Below, piece by piece: positions 1 to 9,518 of a stretch of DNA of 64,000 bases (position 1 is its first letter; every line of letters begins with the position of its first letter). The stretch comes from Asparagopsis taxiformis. Its lineage: Eukaryota > Rhodophyta > Florideophyceae > Bonnemaisoniales > Bonnemaisoniaceae. Below the pieces are notes generated by a model that was not told where the DNA came from, searched no databases, and saw only the letters and a program-made list of their open reading frames with translations. Location: contig JALQPE010002459.1 in assembly GCA_030407315.1 (NCBI GenBank), positions 1 through 64,000 on the forward strand. Reading direction: 5' to 3'. Made by a program: the position numbers and the translations under genes.

Positions 1-48
1 TCGCTCGTCGTTCACGGAGGGGGAATCGCGTTCTCATCTTGACGAACA

Positions 49-988
49 GTAGTAAGAAATGGAGATGGGCATGTAGTCGCCAACCGGAATGGTAATGATG
101 TAGAACCGTCGGAAGAGGTTGCGAATATGGGAGATATCGATCAGGCGCCCGTAGAAGACCATGTAGAACCTGATGTTGATGGGGCTGTAGACGCAGCACT
201 CGAGTGCTGTCAACGATCGTTGATGGGGTTGAATCGAATGCTGAGCGCGTTGAGGAGCATGCATATATGAAAGAAAATGCCGTTGCAAGTGTTGATGGAA
301 AACGCAGATATTAATGAGAGAGTAGTTGAAATCGGTTTCGCTCAAGCGGAGGTGTTGCCTGAGAGAAGAAGGTAACAGGAGATGTACATGGTGTTGATGC
401 TGATCGTTTCCGGAGGCAAACAGTGTGAATGAAGATGTTGCAATTGTGATGATGATGTCGATTGTCAAGAAGAAGGAAACCATACAAGGTAATGAAATTC
501 TTGGTGATGAAACTGGGGCAACTAGAAGATCTAATGATGAAGAAGTATATGTAGAATGGGGAGGCGGCGATGAGGAATTAGAACACGAGAATGGTGGTCA
601 TCACGGAGGTGATGATCCATGCAATAACGATGCGGTTGTAGTGCCGCACGAAGATGTGTCAGTGTGATGGGGAAGAGTGACAACGATGGGGCAATTGAGA
701 CTGAATCGTGTTTGCATGGCGACAACGTAGTAGATAAAGATATGAGAGACAGTATGGATGAACAGGAATAATTGTTGAACAAGACCAGGAGTCACCAAAA
801 GCCGGAAGAGGCGACATATGGATATGGAAAATGGGAGTGAAGAAAGGCAGAAAAATGGAAGGAATAGAAGTAGTGGGGATGAAGAAAGGGAGGGTGTGGA
901 AGATATAGTAGAAGAAGAGGTTTTGCTAAGGTCATTTGCGCGGCGAAAGCCTCGGCAAGATTTATCGAGTAAATTCATGAAACGATGA
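49..988 (+). pseudogene. Degraded acidic low-complexity protein, 3' end
   Basis: Successive plus-strand frames read as Asp/Glu/Asn/Gly-rich protein but shift frame or stop: 49-273 (contains NGNDVEPSEEVANMGD), 425-664 (contains GGGDEELEHENGGHHGG), 667-771 and 818-988, which ends LRSFARRKPRQDLSSKFMKR before TGA. The shared bias across frames suggests one coding region broken by indels, or short exons. The window starts inside it, so the N-terminus is missing. I do not recognise a family, and composition alone gives no function. The minus-strand frames over this stretch look like shadows. Confidence 0.4.
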
Positions 989-1162
989 GCAGAGATGATA
1001 CCTACTACTAATCCGGCGCAGTTAGCGTCCGGTGTTTTGTACAAAACACCTCAATATTGAGGCGACAGGGCAATGAACAGAGCGCAGTAAGATACATAAA
1101 AAGTCACTGCTCTTCATTATATCTATAAAGGTACTAGTCTTCCTGAAGTCTGAAACACGTTT

Positions 1163-1291
1163 GTAAAGGCCACGAAAATCATCGGGGCCAATATCGTCAC
1201 CGGGGCGGCCAGAAAGCACGGCAAGATCGTTCATGGCGGAGACCTCATCCATGGAGAGGTCCATTCCAAGGCCGGCTAGGCATTTATTCAA
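1163..1291 (-). other. Possible EF-hand-like exon
   Basis: The minus strand from 1291 downward encodes LNKCLAGLGMDLSMDEVSAM and continues to GDDIGPDDFRGLYKRV. The spacing resembles the helix-loop-helix of calmodulin-like proteins (leucine-rich helix, LS..E, then D/G-rich loop and F), but the loop is degenerate and probably does not bind calcium. There is no ATG at the left edge. The coding sense begins just after a CTCGAG that could be a splice acceptor, with a stop just upstream. Neighbouring exons were not found, so this may be a fragment. Confidence 0.35.
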
Positions 1292-1822
1292 CTCGAGCGG
1301 CGAAATTTATTTCGAGTGGTCTGTGTCGATCGACGACGCTGGAGCGTCTGAATATGTATACTACAAGTTTAGAGTGCGATTAGCGGGTATGTTATGTTTT
1401 TGAAAGAGTTAGATGTTGTGTTATTCACCAAGCGAATGGGGGGATTGGTGGATTGTGTGGCAATGTTTTATGTTGGAGTGATGTGTTGAGAGTCAAGGTG
1501 GTTTAGTTGAATGCAGGGCAGGAACGGGGCGTGAAGAAGATTGCGAGATGCAACTCTTTGCATGAATGCGGCGAGTTGATATAAATTTCAATTGCTCTTC
1601 GTACAGACCGTAAATCAGCGCTTTGCTGCCACACCAAAGACGATTTAGTGCAGCGCTACACAACAGCAATCAGGCCCCATAGGACTCATCCAACAAGCGG
1701 CCCACAACTCGCAGCACCCAACCACCCGGATCCGCACCAGCGCATCGAGATTCCAATCTCACCGACCGTAGTTTCCAAACATGATATAGCGTCTCCGTCT
1801 CTCGCGCCCCCTCCTCTCCAGA
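1292..1822. other. No gene recognised
   Basis: About 530 bases without a convincing coding frame or repeat. The last part (1648-1822) is CCA/CAC-rich and leads into the UPF0126 remnant. Confidence 0.5.
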
Positions 1823-2606
1823 TTGTCCCTGCGCCAAACGTTCACGCCCGCCCGAAACGCGTCCTCCACCCCAAGCGCCACGACGCCCCCGCCTTCACCG
1901 TTCATCAACGACAGTCTCCCGCGCTTCCCCACCACCACCTCGCTAGGCACGCTGCGCCTGCTCGACTATCTCGGCACAGTATTCTTCGCGCACTCCGGCG
2001 GTATCCTGGCCGCGACCGGTCTGGACATGCTGGGTGCGGTGGTGTTGGGAACGATGACCGCGCTGGGCGGCGGCACGATTCGCGACGGTCTAATCATCTG
2101 CAAACGTCCGTTCCGGACCTCTGAACCGGAGTATCTCACCCAATCAATCCTGGTATCATTGGCGCCATTCGCGGTCTGGCCGCGCCAATACGATGCCGAC
2201 AATACGACGCCGACGCGGCGCCGTTTGTCGCCACCGACGCGCTGGGAGTCGGCGCTTTCTGCGTCATCGGCGTACAGCTGCGCGGTCCTAGGACGGACTC
2301 CGCGCACGCTTCAACCCGCTCATCTGCGTGCTATGCGGTATGGCGACCGCGACATTTGTCGGCGCCGTTCACAATGCGCTTTATAAACGTGATGTGCATA
2401 TTCTGCATATTCATTCGGAGATTTAGGCATCAACAGCGGCTGCGGGTGCCTCCACGTATCTCTTCGTGCGCAACCTGTCGCTGCATCCCGCCGCCCGCGT
2501 CGAGGCTGGTGTAGGTGTCGCAGTGCTTGCAAGGGGCGTCGCGTATTCGCGCGCCATTCGATTTCCAGTTTGGGATGACGCTACGAAAGATGCGAAACAG
2601 GAGTAG
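1823..2606 (+). pseudogene. UPF0126 / TRIC-like membrane protein, broken
   Basis: UPF0126 proteins are small membrane proteins made of two homologous three-helix repeats. The first repeat is clear: LLDYLGTVFFAHSGG, then GLDMLGAVVLGTMTALGGG with the family's GGGTIRD turn. The second (DALGVGAFCVIGVQ, then FNPLICVLCGMATATFVGAV) lies in other frames. Three lesions explain this: a 14-bp imperfect tandem duplication at 2187-2214, one missing base near 2291, and an in-frame TAG at 2424-2426. The coding sense resumes as LFVRNLSLHPAARVEAG and ends with TAG at 2604-2606. No ATG was found for the N-terminus; the Pro/Ser/Thr-rich leader is open upstream. Family assignment is firm, functionality unlikely. 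Confidence 0.75.
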
Positions 2607-2891
2607 CACGCGGCTCGTTTGTCGTAGAGCGCGTATATTGTTTCTGTTTGTTGGCGGCTGATGCTGCCGGTGCAACATGCGATGGTTGTAGAGTATTGGT
2701 GGACATTTTGGTGCGCCGTATTTGCTCACGTTGATGCATCAAATCGTCATGACGACCGATAGGATGAGCGGCGGCGTGATGTGTGCACATGCAGCCGTAT
2801 GTACCTGTCCTGTGTTGACGGTATCGATAGTCGTCTAGGGGCGCGTTTTTTTGGTTTTTTTGCTGTCATTCGCAATCAACAACTGTAAACA

Positions 2892-3925
2892 ATGAATGAC
2901 GCCAACGATGCGGATACATATCGACATGAGATCAGCGTAGACTATTTCAATTTCTTTGTGTACTCTATTGTTTGTCTGGTGCATTGTGCTGAGTTGTTTA
3001 TTGGCCACATATTACCATCCTCGGCGGCGGCGGTTGTAGGCGAAGAGTGCGTAGAGAAAAGGAAACAAGGACGAAAGGCAGCGAACTTCGCTGTTTGAAA
3101 GGAGCCGACGAAGAACTGCATGATATGTTTTATGGGGTGGTACGGAGGGGTGCTCAGAAAATGTTGAGAAAGTGTGTATGGTGGAGCAGGGAGAGTTGGG
3201 CGCTATGTTGTTTGAATGAGATGTATCTACGGGGGTTGTGGTGCGGCAAACAGCGCGTACCATACTGTTTATACAATATCAGTGAACAATGATAACGCGG
3301 GTGAATGAAAGAGATGTCGTCGATGTGCGGCATCTTTGAGATGTTTTACAAGGTATTGCGTGATGGAAAAGTCAATTTTTCGCGAGTGGGCAGATTCGTG
3401 TGACGTAGGTTTCAGCAGATTGATATTGTTGAAAAAGGCGAAAGGCGCTGCGCACCGGAGATATGGCACACATTCCGGTGGTGTTGAGGGAGCACAGTTC
3501 GTCGGTTCTGGTGGGAGCTCTGGCTACTGTGATTTTGTGTGCATCGGTTATTGGGCCCATGGGATGATGGTACACGTGGCGGGAAACGCGTAAACATGGC
3601 ACGGTGCGTGCAAAAACTCCGCGGAGTTTTTGAACGTGTGGAAGACGTTATGGAAAGTTTCTTCAGAGAGGTGGATGAATGGGTGTTTCTTTGAAACATG
3701 TCATGACTGAAATCAGTGGGAATGGACTGTTAAGCAATTGGCTATTTCTTGATCTCAAGCGGGCTCCTCACCCTAACAAGCGCAGTCGAGTTCTTCTTCA
3801 GCATCTACGTGCTGCTAGCGCTCCAATTTTACAGCTTCGTGGCCTATCCAAGCTGCACCGACGCCAACAACGAGCTCTTGATTGCCGGAATTATATTGGA
3901 TGTCCTCGTGTCAACCGGTGTGTGA
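2892..3925 (+). pseudogene. Degenerate multi-pass membrane protein remnant
   Basis: Several hydrophobic segments lie in order on the plus strand in different frames: from ATG 2892, YFNFFVYSIVCLVHCAELFI; about 3470-3560, SVLVGALATVILCASVIGPM; a charged stretch about 3640-3690 (FERVEDVMESFFREVDEW); and 3746-3925, LLTLTSAVEFFFSIYVLLAL followed by FYSFVAYPSCTDANNELLIAG. Spacing and order suggest one integral membrane protein, either cut by indels and stops or split by introns (a GT lies near 3917). I do not recognise the family. It may be functionally unrelated to the UPF0126 remnant upstream. Confidence 0.35.
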
Positions 3926-4625
3926 GGATAGCTAGTTGGTGAGTAATTGGGGTAATGTCACAGAGTTTGTAAAGGACTAGCAGCTCTTCGGGTGTGCAAT
4001 GACGAGAATGAGAAGCTCGGGAAAAAGGTGATGTTTTGTGGTGCAGGGACAAGAGTTGGTCGGGTGCATCTTCGGCGTAGGTGATTGTAGCGTGGATACG
4101 TACTACTAGCAGATGGTCCAGTGCCTGACAAGAGTCAGAGTGGAGGTCTATGATGGCGGCATGAGATTTGGAAGATTGCAAAGGAATGAAAGGGTGGTTT
4201 GATAGGATGTTCGTGCCGCATCTCTGTGGGGCTGAGCGGCGAAAGCAGCACAGTGTAGTACTTGTTCATGGCATTCATTGTCTTTATTCTCATTGAAAAC
4301 TTTACTATTAACAGAACTACTACATCAACTTAACTAAATCTCAAACTCGAACTGTCGCTGTCACTGCCAACGTGCATCAAAAGTGATTCATTCCATATGT
4401 TACAAAGATGGTTCTATTTTCCTTATGTGTGATATAAACCATGATTCCCATCCGAATGCGGTCGATACGCTCTCCTATAGAACTTATCTTCCCTCGTGCT
4501 AACTTTGCTACCTACAAATATCTGAAAAGCTCCATCAAAATCACTTTAGTCGTAAACCACATACCATTCCAATATTTACCTTCACACTAACATCATGCTC
4601 CATACTTCCTCTCAAGTCCACTCCA
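3926..4625. other. No gene recognised
   Basis: No frame looks coding on either strand. The sequence becomes AT-rich after about 4270. Confidence 0.5.
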
Positions 4626-4629
4626 CCAG

Positions 4630-4980
4630 ACAGTGTTGTCAACCAATGCACGGTACTACCCGCAGACAATACAATTTGCTATCTACGCTACTGTCTACAG
4701 ATTTCCCCAGACAGTGCAGTAATACAATACAATGCACTGCCTCAGACAGTAAAATGTACTGTCTGCACATACTGTCTGGCGGCAACACTTCCGGACAGTA
4801 AAATTTACTGTTCTGGACAGTAAATTTTACTGTGTTTGGTACTGTCCAGATTTCGTGCCAGTTTCTTGCTGCAGCAGTATTCTGAAATTTCCAGACAGTA
4901 AATTTTACTGTCTCCGCGCACTGTCTTGGCCAGACAGTAATTTTTACTGTCTCAGATAGTAAATTTACTGTCTTTTTTCA
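4630..4980. repeat. Cluster of short palindromes, ACAGTAAA/TTTACTGT
   Basis: At least five 16-17-bp inverted repeats of the type ACAGTAAAATTTACTGT lie between 4746 and 4972, embedded in many CAGACAGT / ACTGTCTG words of both orientations. The arms are 8 bp with a one-base centre. The region could fold into several hairpins or be a decayed non-autonomous element. The 12-mer ACTGTCTCCGCG inside it also occurs in the gypsy LTRs at 41.0 and 46.3 kb. No coding frame accompanies it. Confidence 0.7.
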
Positions 4981-5330
4981 TTCCCAACACCGTAGTGATG
5001 TTTTTGAGAATAGCCCAAATTTTAATTCAAATCAGGATGCAGATATTCGCCTTCTAGCATTGTCAGAACACATTCGTATAACCACATTTGGAGAACCTGA
5101 GCCCAGAGCTATCGGTTTTGGCGGGAGCTAAGCCATATCTCATATAATCAGTAACTACTTCCCGCCAGCTGAGTGGTGGAACCCCTGCTATTTCTACCAA
5201 CGAGACATACGGGGTGTCAACTCGGCAATCGTATATGATTTGGGTGCTAAATTTATTCAAGAGACGAATGGGCTTCGAAAAGGAGCCCAACAACGTCTTC
5301 TTGTGATCCATGGGTATAGGACTACTCTAT
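4981..5330. other. Spacer with a fragment of the dispersed hairpin repeat
   Basis: Bases 4998-5037 match the tail of the dispersed repeat found at 6.3, 6.8 and 11.6 kb (shared word GTTTTTGAGAATAGCCCAAA). The rest holds no gene I can support. Confidence 0.5.
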
Positions 5331-5332
5331 TC

Positions 5333-5655
5333 TTCTCCAGGCTTCCACCATAGCCTCCTCCACCACCTCCGTTAATGGATCGAATATCCGAACCGGACCT
5401 GAACATGCTTTTCTTCTCATCCAAGGGGTACTGACATCTCCGAGATGTGAGTCACATGTTCTCCAGGCTTGCACCGTAGCCGCCTCCTCCGCCTCCGTTA
5501 ATGGCAACAATATCCGAACCGGACCTGAACATGTTTTTCTTCTCATCCATGGGTACTGACATCTCACATGTTCAACATGTGAGATGTCAGTACCGGAGAA
5601 GTTCTCCAGGCTTCCTCCATAGCCACCTCCTCCACCTCCGTCTGTGGAAATCAAC
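5333..5655. repeat. Minisatellite, three units, containing a 41-bp palindrome
   Basis: Three units start with TTCTCCAGGCTT at 5333, 5459 and 5602, giving spacings of 126 and 143 bp. Each carries a CCTCC-rich stretch and ATATCCGAACCGGACCTGAA in the first two. The third spacing is longer because of a perfect 41-bp palindrome at 5553-5593, with 20-bp arms around one central base. On the minus strand the units encode Gly- or Glu-rich low-complexity peptide, but no start or frame is convincing. Confidence 0.75.
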
Positions 5656-6185
5656 ACAACATCACCACTGCGTCTTACCTCACATCCACATCTCTCCGGG
5701 ATGAAAACGGACGGACGACATAGGGTTTGTAGACGTTTAAAATCTTGTTAGAAAAAAGTAAACGAAAGAGAACTTCTCTTTCATTGATGGAATCTCGTCC
5801 TGTCCCAATATGTTCCATTTTCATTTTCTCGGGTTGCACACCCATCATGGGTGATCAAGGCCTGGATCGAACCCTCCGAGAGTCTTCGATGGATAGGACA
5901 GATAGTGGAAGGCTTTTAAGCCTGTGACCAAGCGGCTATTGATTGGTTGGAGGAAGGAAATTACAGAGGAAATATAGCTGAGTACGGTGCTCGCGATAGC
6001 TGTTAGGTTAAAGTCAAATATGTTTTTCGATTATTTTTCGTACGGAAATGCCTTGGAAAAGACGATGCTTTGTCGTTCTCTTGGAGGGAGTCCGGTGCAT
6101 TGCACTCAATTCGAGAGCATCGTCATGAAGGAGAGGATTCTTTCTGCTTGTTAGAATCGGTTTAGAGCAGATAGCTAATGCATTA
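5656..6185. other. No gene recognised
   Basis: Spacer between the minisatellite and the dispersed repeat; no supported coding frame. Confidence 0.4.
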
Positions 6186-6852
6186 CTGGCCAGCCCAGAA
6201 ATTGTAGAATTTCGGGCAGCAAAAATATTGTAAAAAAACCTTGATTTGGGCGGTCGATTGTGCCGTACGGCACACCCCCATCTCAAAAACATGTTCACAT
6301 GTGCATGTTTTTGAGAATAGCCCAAATTTTAATTCAAACCAGGGTGTCTAATTTGGCCACAACGGCCCCAGGAACCGGCCGCCGCCCCGAGTGGGGTTGT
6401 CACTGGCTTCTGTAAGCACCAACTGTAAGCCAAAATCGCGTCTTACGAGGGTTCGATTCCAGGCTTTAAGCCTAAGTTATGCTAGGGTGACACCTTTTTC
6501 CCTGTTTCATCATGGTCCCGCCTTACTCCCTCAACACAAACACTACTCACCCATCACGTTACTCATATTCCGTGCACTTTATATTAGTAGTGAACCCGCC
6601 TGCTTAGTTGCTGCAATACGTGGATGTAGGCAGCACACGACCAACCTGAAATGGACGTCCGGTGGATGTCCAGCTCGATTGCACTGCTGGCCAGCCCAGA
6701 AATTCTAAAATTTCGGGCCCAAAAAATCTTGCAAAAATCAACGATTTGGGCGGGTCGATTGTGCCGTACGGCACACCCCCATCTCAAAAACATGTTCACA
6801 TGTGCATGTTTTTGAGAATAGCCCAAATTTTAACTCAAAGCAGGGTGTTCCC
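6186..6852 (+). repeat. Dispersed hairpin repeat, left cluster (full unit plus partial unit)
   Basis: A long unit (about 6186-6545) and a shorter one (about 6638-6852) share CTGGCCAGCCCAGAAATT, the perfect palindrome GTGCCGTACGGCAC and a hairpin with arms CAAAAACATG / CATGTTTTTG. The long unit continues into a tail with GTCACTGGCTTCTGTAAGCA and the RNA polymerase III B-box-like word GGTTCGATTCC near 6455. The same arrangement, full unit then partial unit, recurs in the same orientation at 11455-11920 on the other side of the ParB/oxygenase gene. It could be a tRNA-derived SINE or the ends of a larger element. Confidence 0.75.
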
Positions 6853-7187
6853 CGGATAAAGGGGTGCTCGCAGCCGCCCCAAAAGCCGCCTAGCTTGACA
6901 GCTGTAATTTTAACACATTACACATCAAGGACACTGCCTGCTTCACGCCACCTCGTCAGGTTTCGAGAGCCCGACTCGGGCCCGTTCCGAACGGACACTC
7001 ACATCTCGATTGCCTGTCTTGCATTCCAGCGGTCACGATAGGTGTGTACCTAACAAAATTTCGGTTCTATTGTGTTATTATTTCCAGCGATTGGCGTTCA
7101 CGACAATTCTTCAACGTGAAACATACCATCCACATCACTCGAATACGTCAACGTCAACCATCTCTTTTCCTTTCCAACTCAACAACC
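6853..7187 (+). other. Upstream region of the ParB/oxygenase gene
   Basis: About 335 bases between the dispersed repeat and the ATG at 7188. Pyrimidine-rich runs and CATC/CACA words precede the start. No TATA box stands out. Confidence 0.35.
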
Positions 7188-9518
7188 ATGGCGGATACGC
7201 ATTTCAGCAGTTTGTTTTCAACGGTTTGCGGCGATCAAGTGAGCGCGTCAGCGGAGTCGCGCGGACTCAAGCGCGGCGTCGATGTCGACTTGTTTGCGGA
7301 CGTGGACGGTGCGGCTGTGCATATTGGGACGGCTTCGGTGAGCACTGCTGGTGGCGATGTTGGCCTTCCGCGCACGCTGCACAACCACCAGCTGCCGGAA
7401 ACCGACGAGGCGGACTATATCGTCGTGCGCAACATTGCGACTAAGGACAACTTCAAGGACCTCCCGTTCCCGTACATGTTTGATGGCGCCGAGGGACCGC
7501 CGGAGACGATGGGTGGAGCATACACCGCGGCGTTTTACCCTTGGGATACTCGGATGATGCGCCCCGCTGCGGAGGATGGCCCTAGCGACATTCGTACCCC
7601 TGCTGCAGCGTCAAACTTCAACGCAGCGACGAACCAGGCCAGCTCGGGACGGATGCCCAGTACCGGTCCGGCAGGCGAAATCACTGGTTCGGGGGGTACG
7701 AAGCATCCAGCACGCTCCGTCCCGGTTTCGGGAGGCACGAAGCGCCCTGCTCGCTCTGCCAGAGCCTCCAGTGGAGGCACGAAGCGCCCTGCTCGCTCTG
7801 CGAGAGCCTCCAGTGGAGGCACGAAGCACCCTGCTCGCTCCAACGTCACCGAAGCTACTACGCAGGACGTAACCGAGGTGGACGACGAACCGGAGGTGGC
7901 GGAAAGCATTCGTGAGCAGCAAGGGACGCAAATTACGGTGCCCAAGTTTGTGACGTCGGATTACGTCGGAGAAGGGGCGACTGTGTTGGTGAGGCAGCTA
8001 GTGGAACCGGCCGTTACCCTTCGCGATGTGAAAGAAGACCACGTGGAGGACCTGCGCAACAATATGTTGGCTGTGGGGTATGTGAGCTCTTCGCGTATCA
8101 CTGTGACGGTGCTGAGGTCGCAGAACACGCATCTGCCCGCCGACACGCGTCTGTTCCAGAATGGCAAATTCCATGCCAATGCGAACGTGACCGTGATCGA
8201 CGGACTGCATCGTCTCAATGCTATGCATAGCATTGCCGATGACTTCACGCGCCTCACCCGTATGCACAGAACCAAGCTGCCACAGGACGCAAACCGCTTG
8301 CGCTGGGTTACTCAGCCTCTGGATGTGTACTACCTTCGCCGCAAGGACGACAGTGATCTTCAGCCTCATGAGATCATCCACAAGAGTGCAGAGTCGAACC
8401 ATACGACTGGGACGCAACTGACGGAGCGCTCCCTGGTTCGAATCTTGTCGTCCATCCAGCAGTTCATCCGTACGATGGCTGTTGCAAATAACGTGGAAAA
8501 CGCTGGCGACTTGCGTGAGTCTGATGTCATCCGAACATTGTTCGAGGCGCAGTTCATGGGGATGATGAATTCAACGAACACGGCCCGGCGGTGGACGCGT
8601 TTGGCTATAGCAACGCTGAAGCATCCTGTTCTCGACGAAGTGTTGCGTGAGCTGAACAATTCTGAGCGCCGCAACGAGATTGGGATAACGCACCTGGACC
8701 ACAAGATAGTGCGCGAGTTGCTGGAAGAAAACTTTGTCTTCGTCTTGCGTGGTCTTTCGGAGTACTTGAACCCTGCTCATGGTGGACGTCCGGATGGACG
8801 CTTTGACGTGAACGACTTCTATACATACGTCCGTCGCGTGACTGCAATCGCAAATTCTCTGTACGCTGCGTATGGGCGCCCAAAGAGTACTATGCGCAAG
8901 TCATTTCTGAGCACAGAGATGGCAATTGGGTCGGTTAAGCAGCCGAAGGAGTTGCAATGGCATCTCACCAATGCCATTGCAATGTATAGAGGGGACGACC
9001 GGAGCAGTGAGGTTCGAATGCGACGGAGAACCACGCGTTTACAGGATTTGGAAACGAACTTGAAAGAGTTTTTCAATCCGACATTGAAGAAGAAGACTAA
9101 GGCTCGACGCAAACGCCGCCCTTCTGCTGCCAATGTGAGACTCACTCACAAGAAGCAGCGGAATGTCGAACATGAGCCTGCTTCGCATGGCATCCGCCGC
9201 CGTTCACAGCGACTTCGCTCGACGGGGAGCACACGCCTCGAGGAAGAAGAGCCGGTTGTGGTACAACAATCCGCCGGGGAAGAAGAGCAGGCCGTTGTTG
9301 ATAAACCCACCGATCAACAACAAGCCACTGTTTCCGGTGATGAGGGTGACGAAGACTCCGCCCGTTCCCCGATTCTGCCGTTGAGATTGTCCCCCAAGAT
9401 AACCAACGTGCTGGTGCGACTCCCTCCAACCAAGAATCTGTCCATACCGCTTCGGACGAGGAAGACAAACAGGGTGCAGACGAGGGCCAAGTCGAAAGAA
9501 AGGGGGTCCGCGAAGTGA
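7188..9518 (+). CDS. ParB/sulfiredoxin-like domain protein (N-terminal part of the gene)
   Basis: 776 codons from ATG 7188, which has good context (ACCATGG). Residues about 165-220 form four near-copies of a basic 15-residue repeat (SGGTKRPARSARAS). Residues about 270-350 show the ParB/Srx pattern: a polar helix (VEDLRNNMLAVGY), a hydrophobic strand (SRITVTVLRS) and the signature VTVIDGLHRLNAM, whose G-x-HR matches the ParB G-E/x-R-R/HR loop. A helical region follows (residues 380-620), then a Lys/Arg-rich stretch (KKKTKARRKRRP) that could be a nuclear-localisation or DNA-contact segment. ParB-fold proteins bind DNA or act as CTPases or nucleases; which applies here cannot be told. The frame closes at 9518, but its last 50 codons look out of phase with the acidic tail. 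Confidence 0.7.
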   Translation: MADTHFSSLFSTVCGDQVSASAESRGLKRGVDVDLFADVDGAAVHIGTASVSTAGGDVGLPRTLHNHQLPETDEADYIVVRNIATKDNFKDLPFPYMFDGAEGPPETMGGAYTAAFYPWDTRMMRPAAEDGPSDIRTPAAASNFNAATNQASSGRMPSTGPAGEITGSGGTKHPARSVPVSGGTKRPARSARASSGGTKRPARSARASSGGTKHPARSNVTEATTQDVTEVDDEPEVAESIREQQGTQITVPKFVTSDYVGEGATVLVRQLVEPAVTLRDVKEDHVEDLRNNMLAVGYVSSSRITVTVLRSQNTHLPADTRLFQNGKFHANANVTVIDGLHRLNAMHSIADDFTRLTRMHRTKLPQDANRLRWVTQPLDVYYLRRKDDSDLQPHEIIHKSAESNHTTGTQLTERSLVRILSSIQQFIRTMAVANNVENAGDLRESDVIRTLFEAQFMGMMNSTNTARRWTRLAIATLKHPVLDEVLRELNNSERRNEIGITHLDHKIVRELLEENFVFVLRGLSEYLNPAHGGRPDGRFDVNDFYTYVRRVTAIANSLYAAYGRPKSTMRKSFLSTEMAIGSVKQPKELQWHLTNAIAMYRGDDRSSEVRMRRRTTRLQDLETNLKEFFNPTLKKKTKARRKRRPSAANVRLTHKKQRNVEHEPASHGIRRRSQRLRSTGSTRLEEEEPVVVQQSAGEEEQAVVDKPTDQQQATVSGDEGDEDSARSPILPLRLSPKITNVLVRLPPTKNLSIPLRTRKTNRVQTRAKSKERGSAK

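Noticed and set aside
6440..6475. tRNA gene in the dispersed repeat
   Set aside because: Only a B-box-like word is present; no acceptor or anticodon stem forms, so at most tRNA-derived.
7188..9518. Bacterial or plasmid origin because of ParB and UPF0126
   Set aside because: Introns, an intron-containing tRNA, LTR elements and Kozak-like starts mark nuclear eukaryotic DNA; both domains also occur in eukaryotes.
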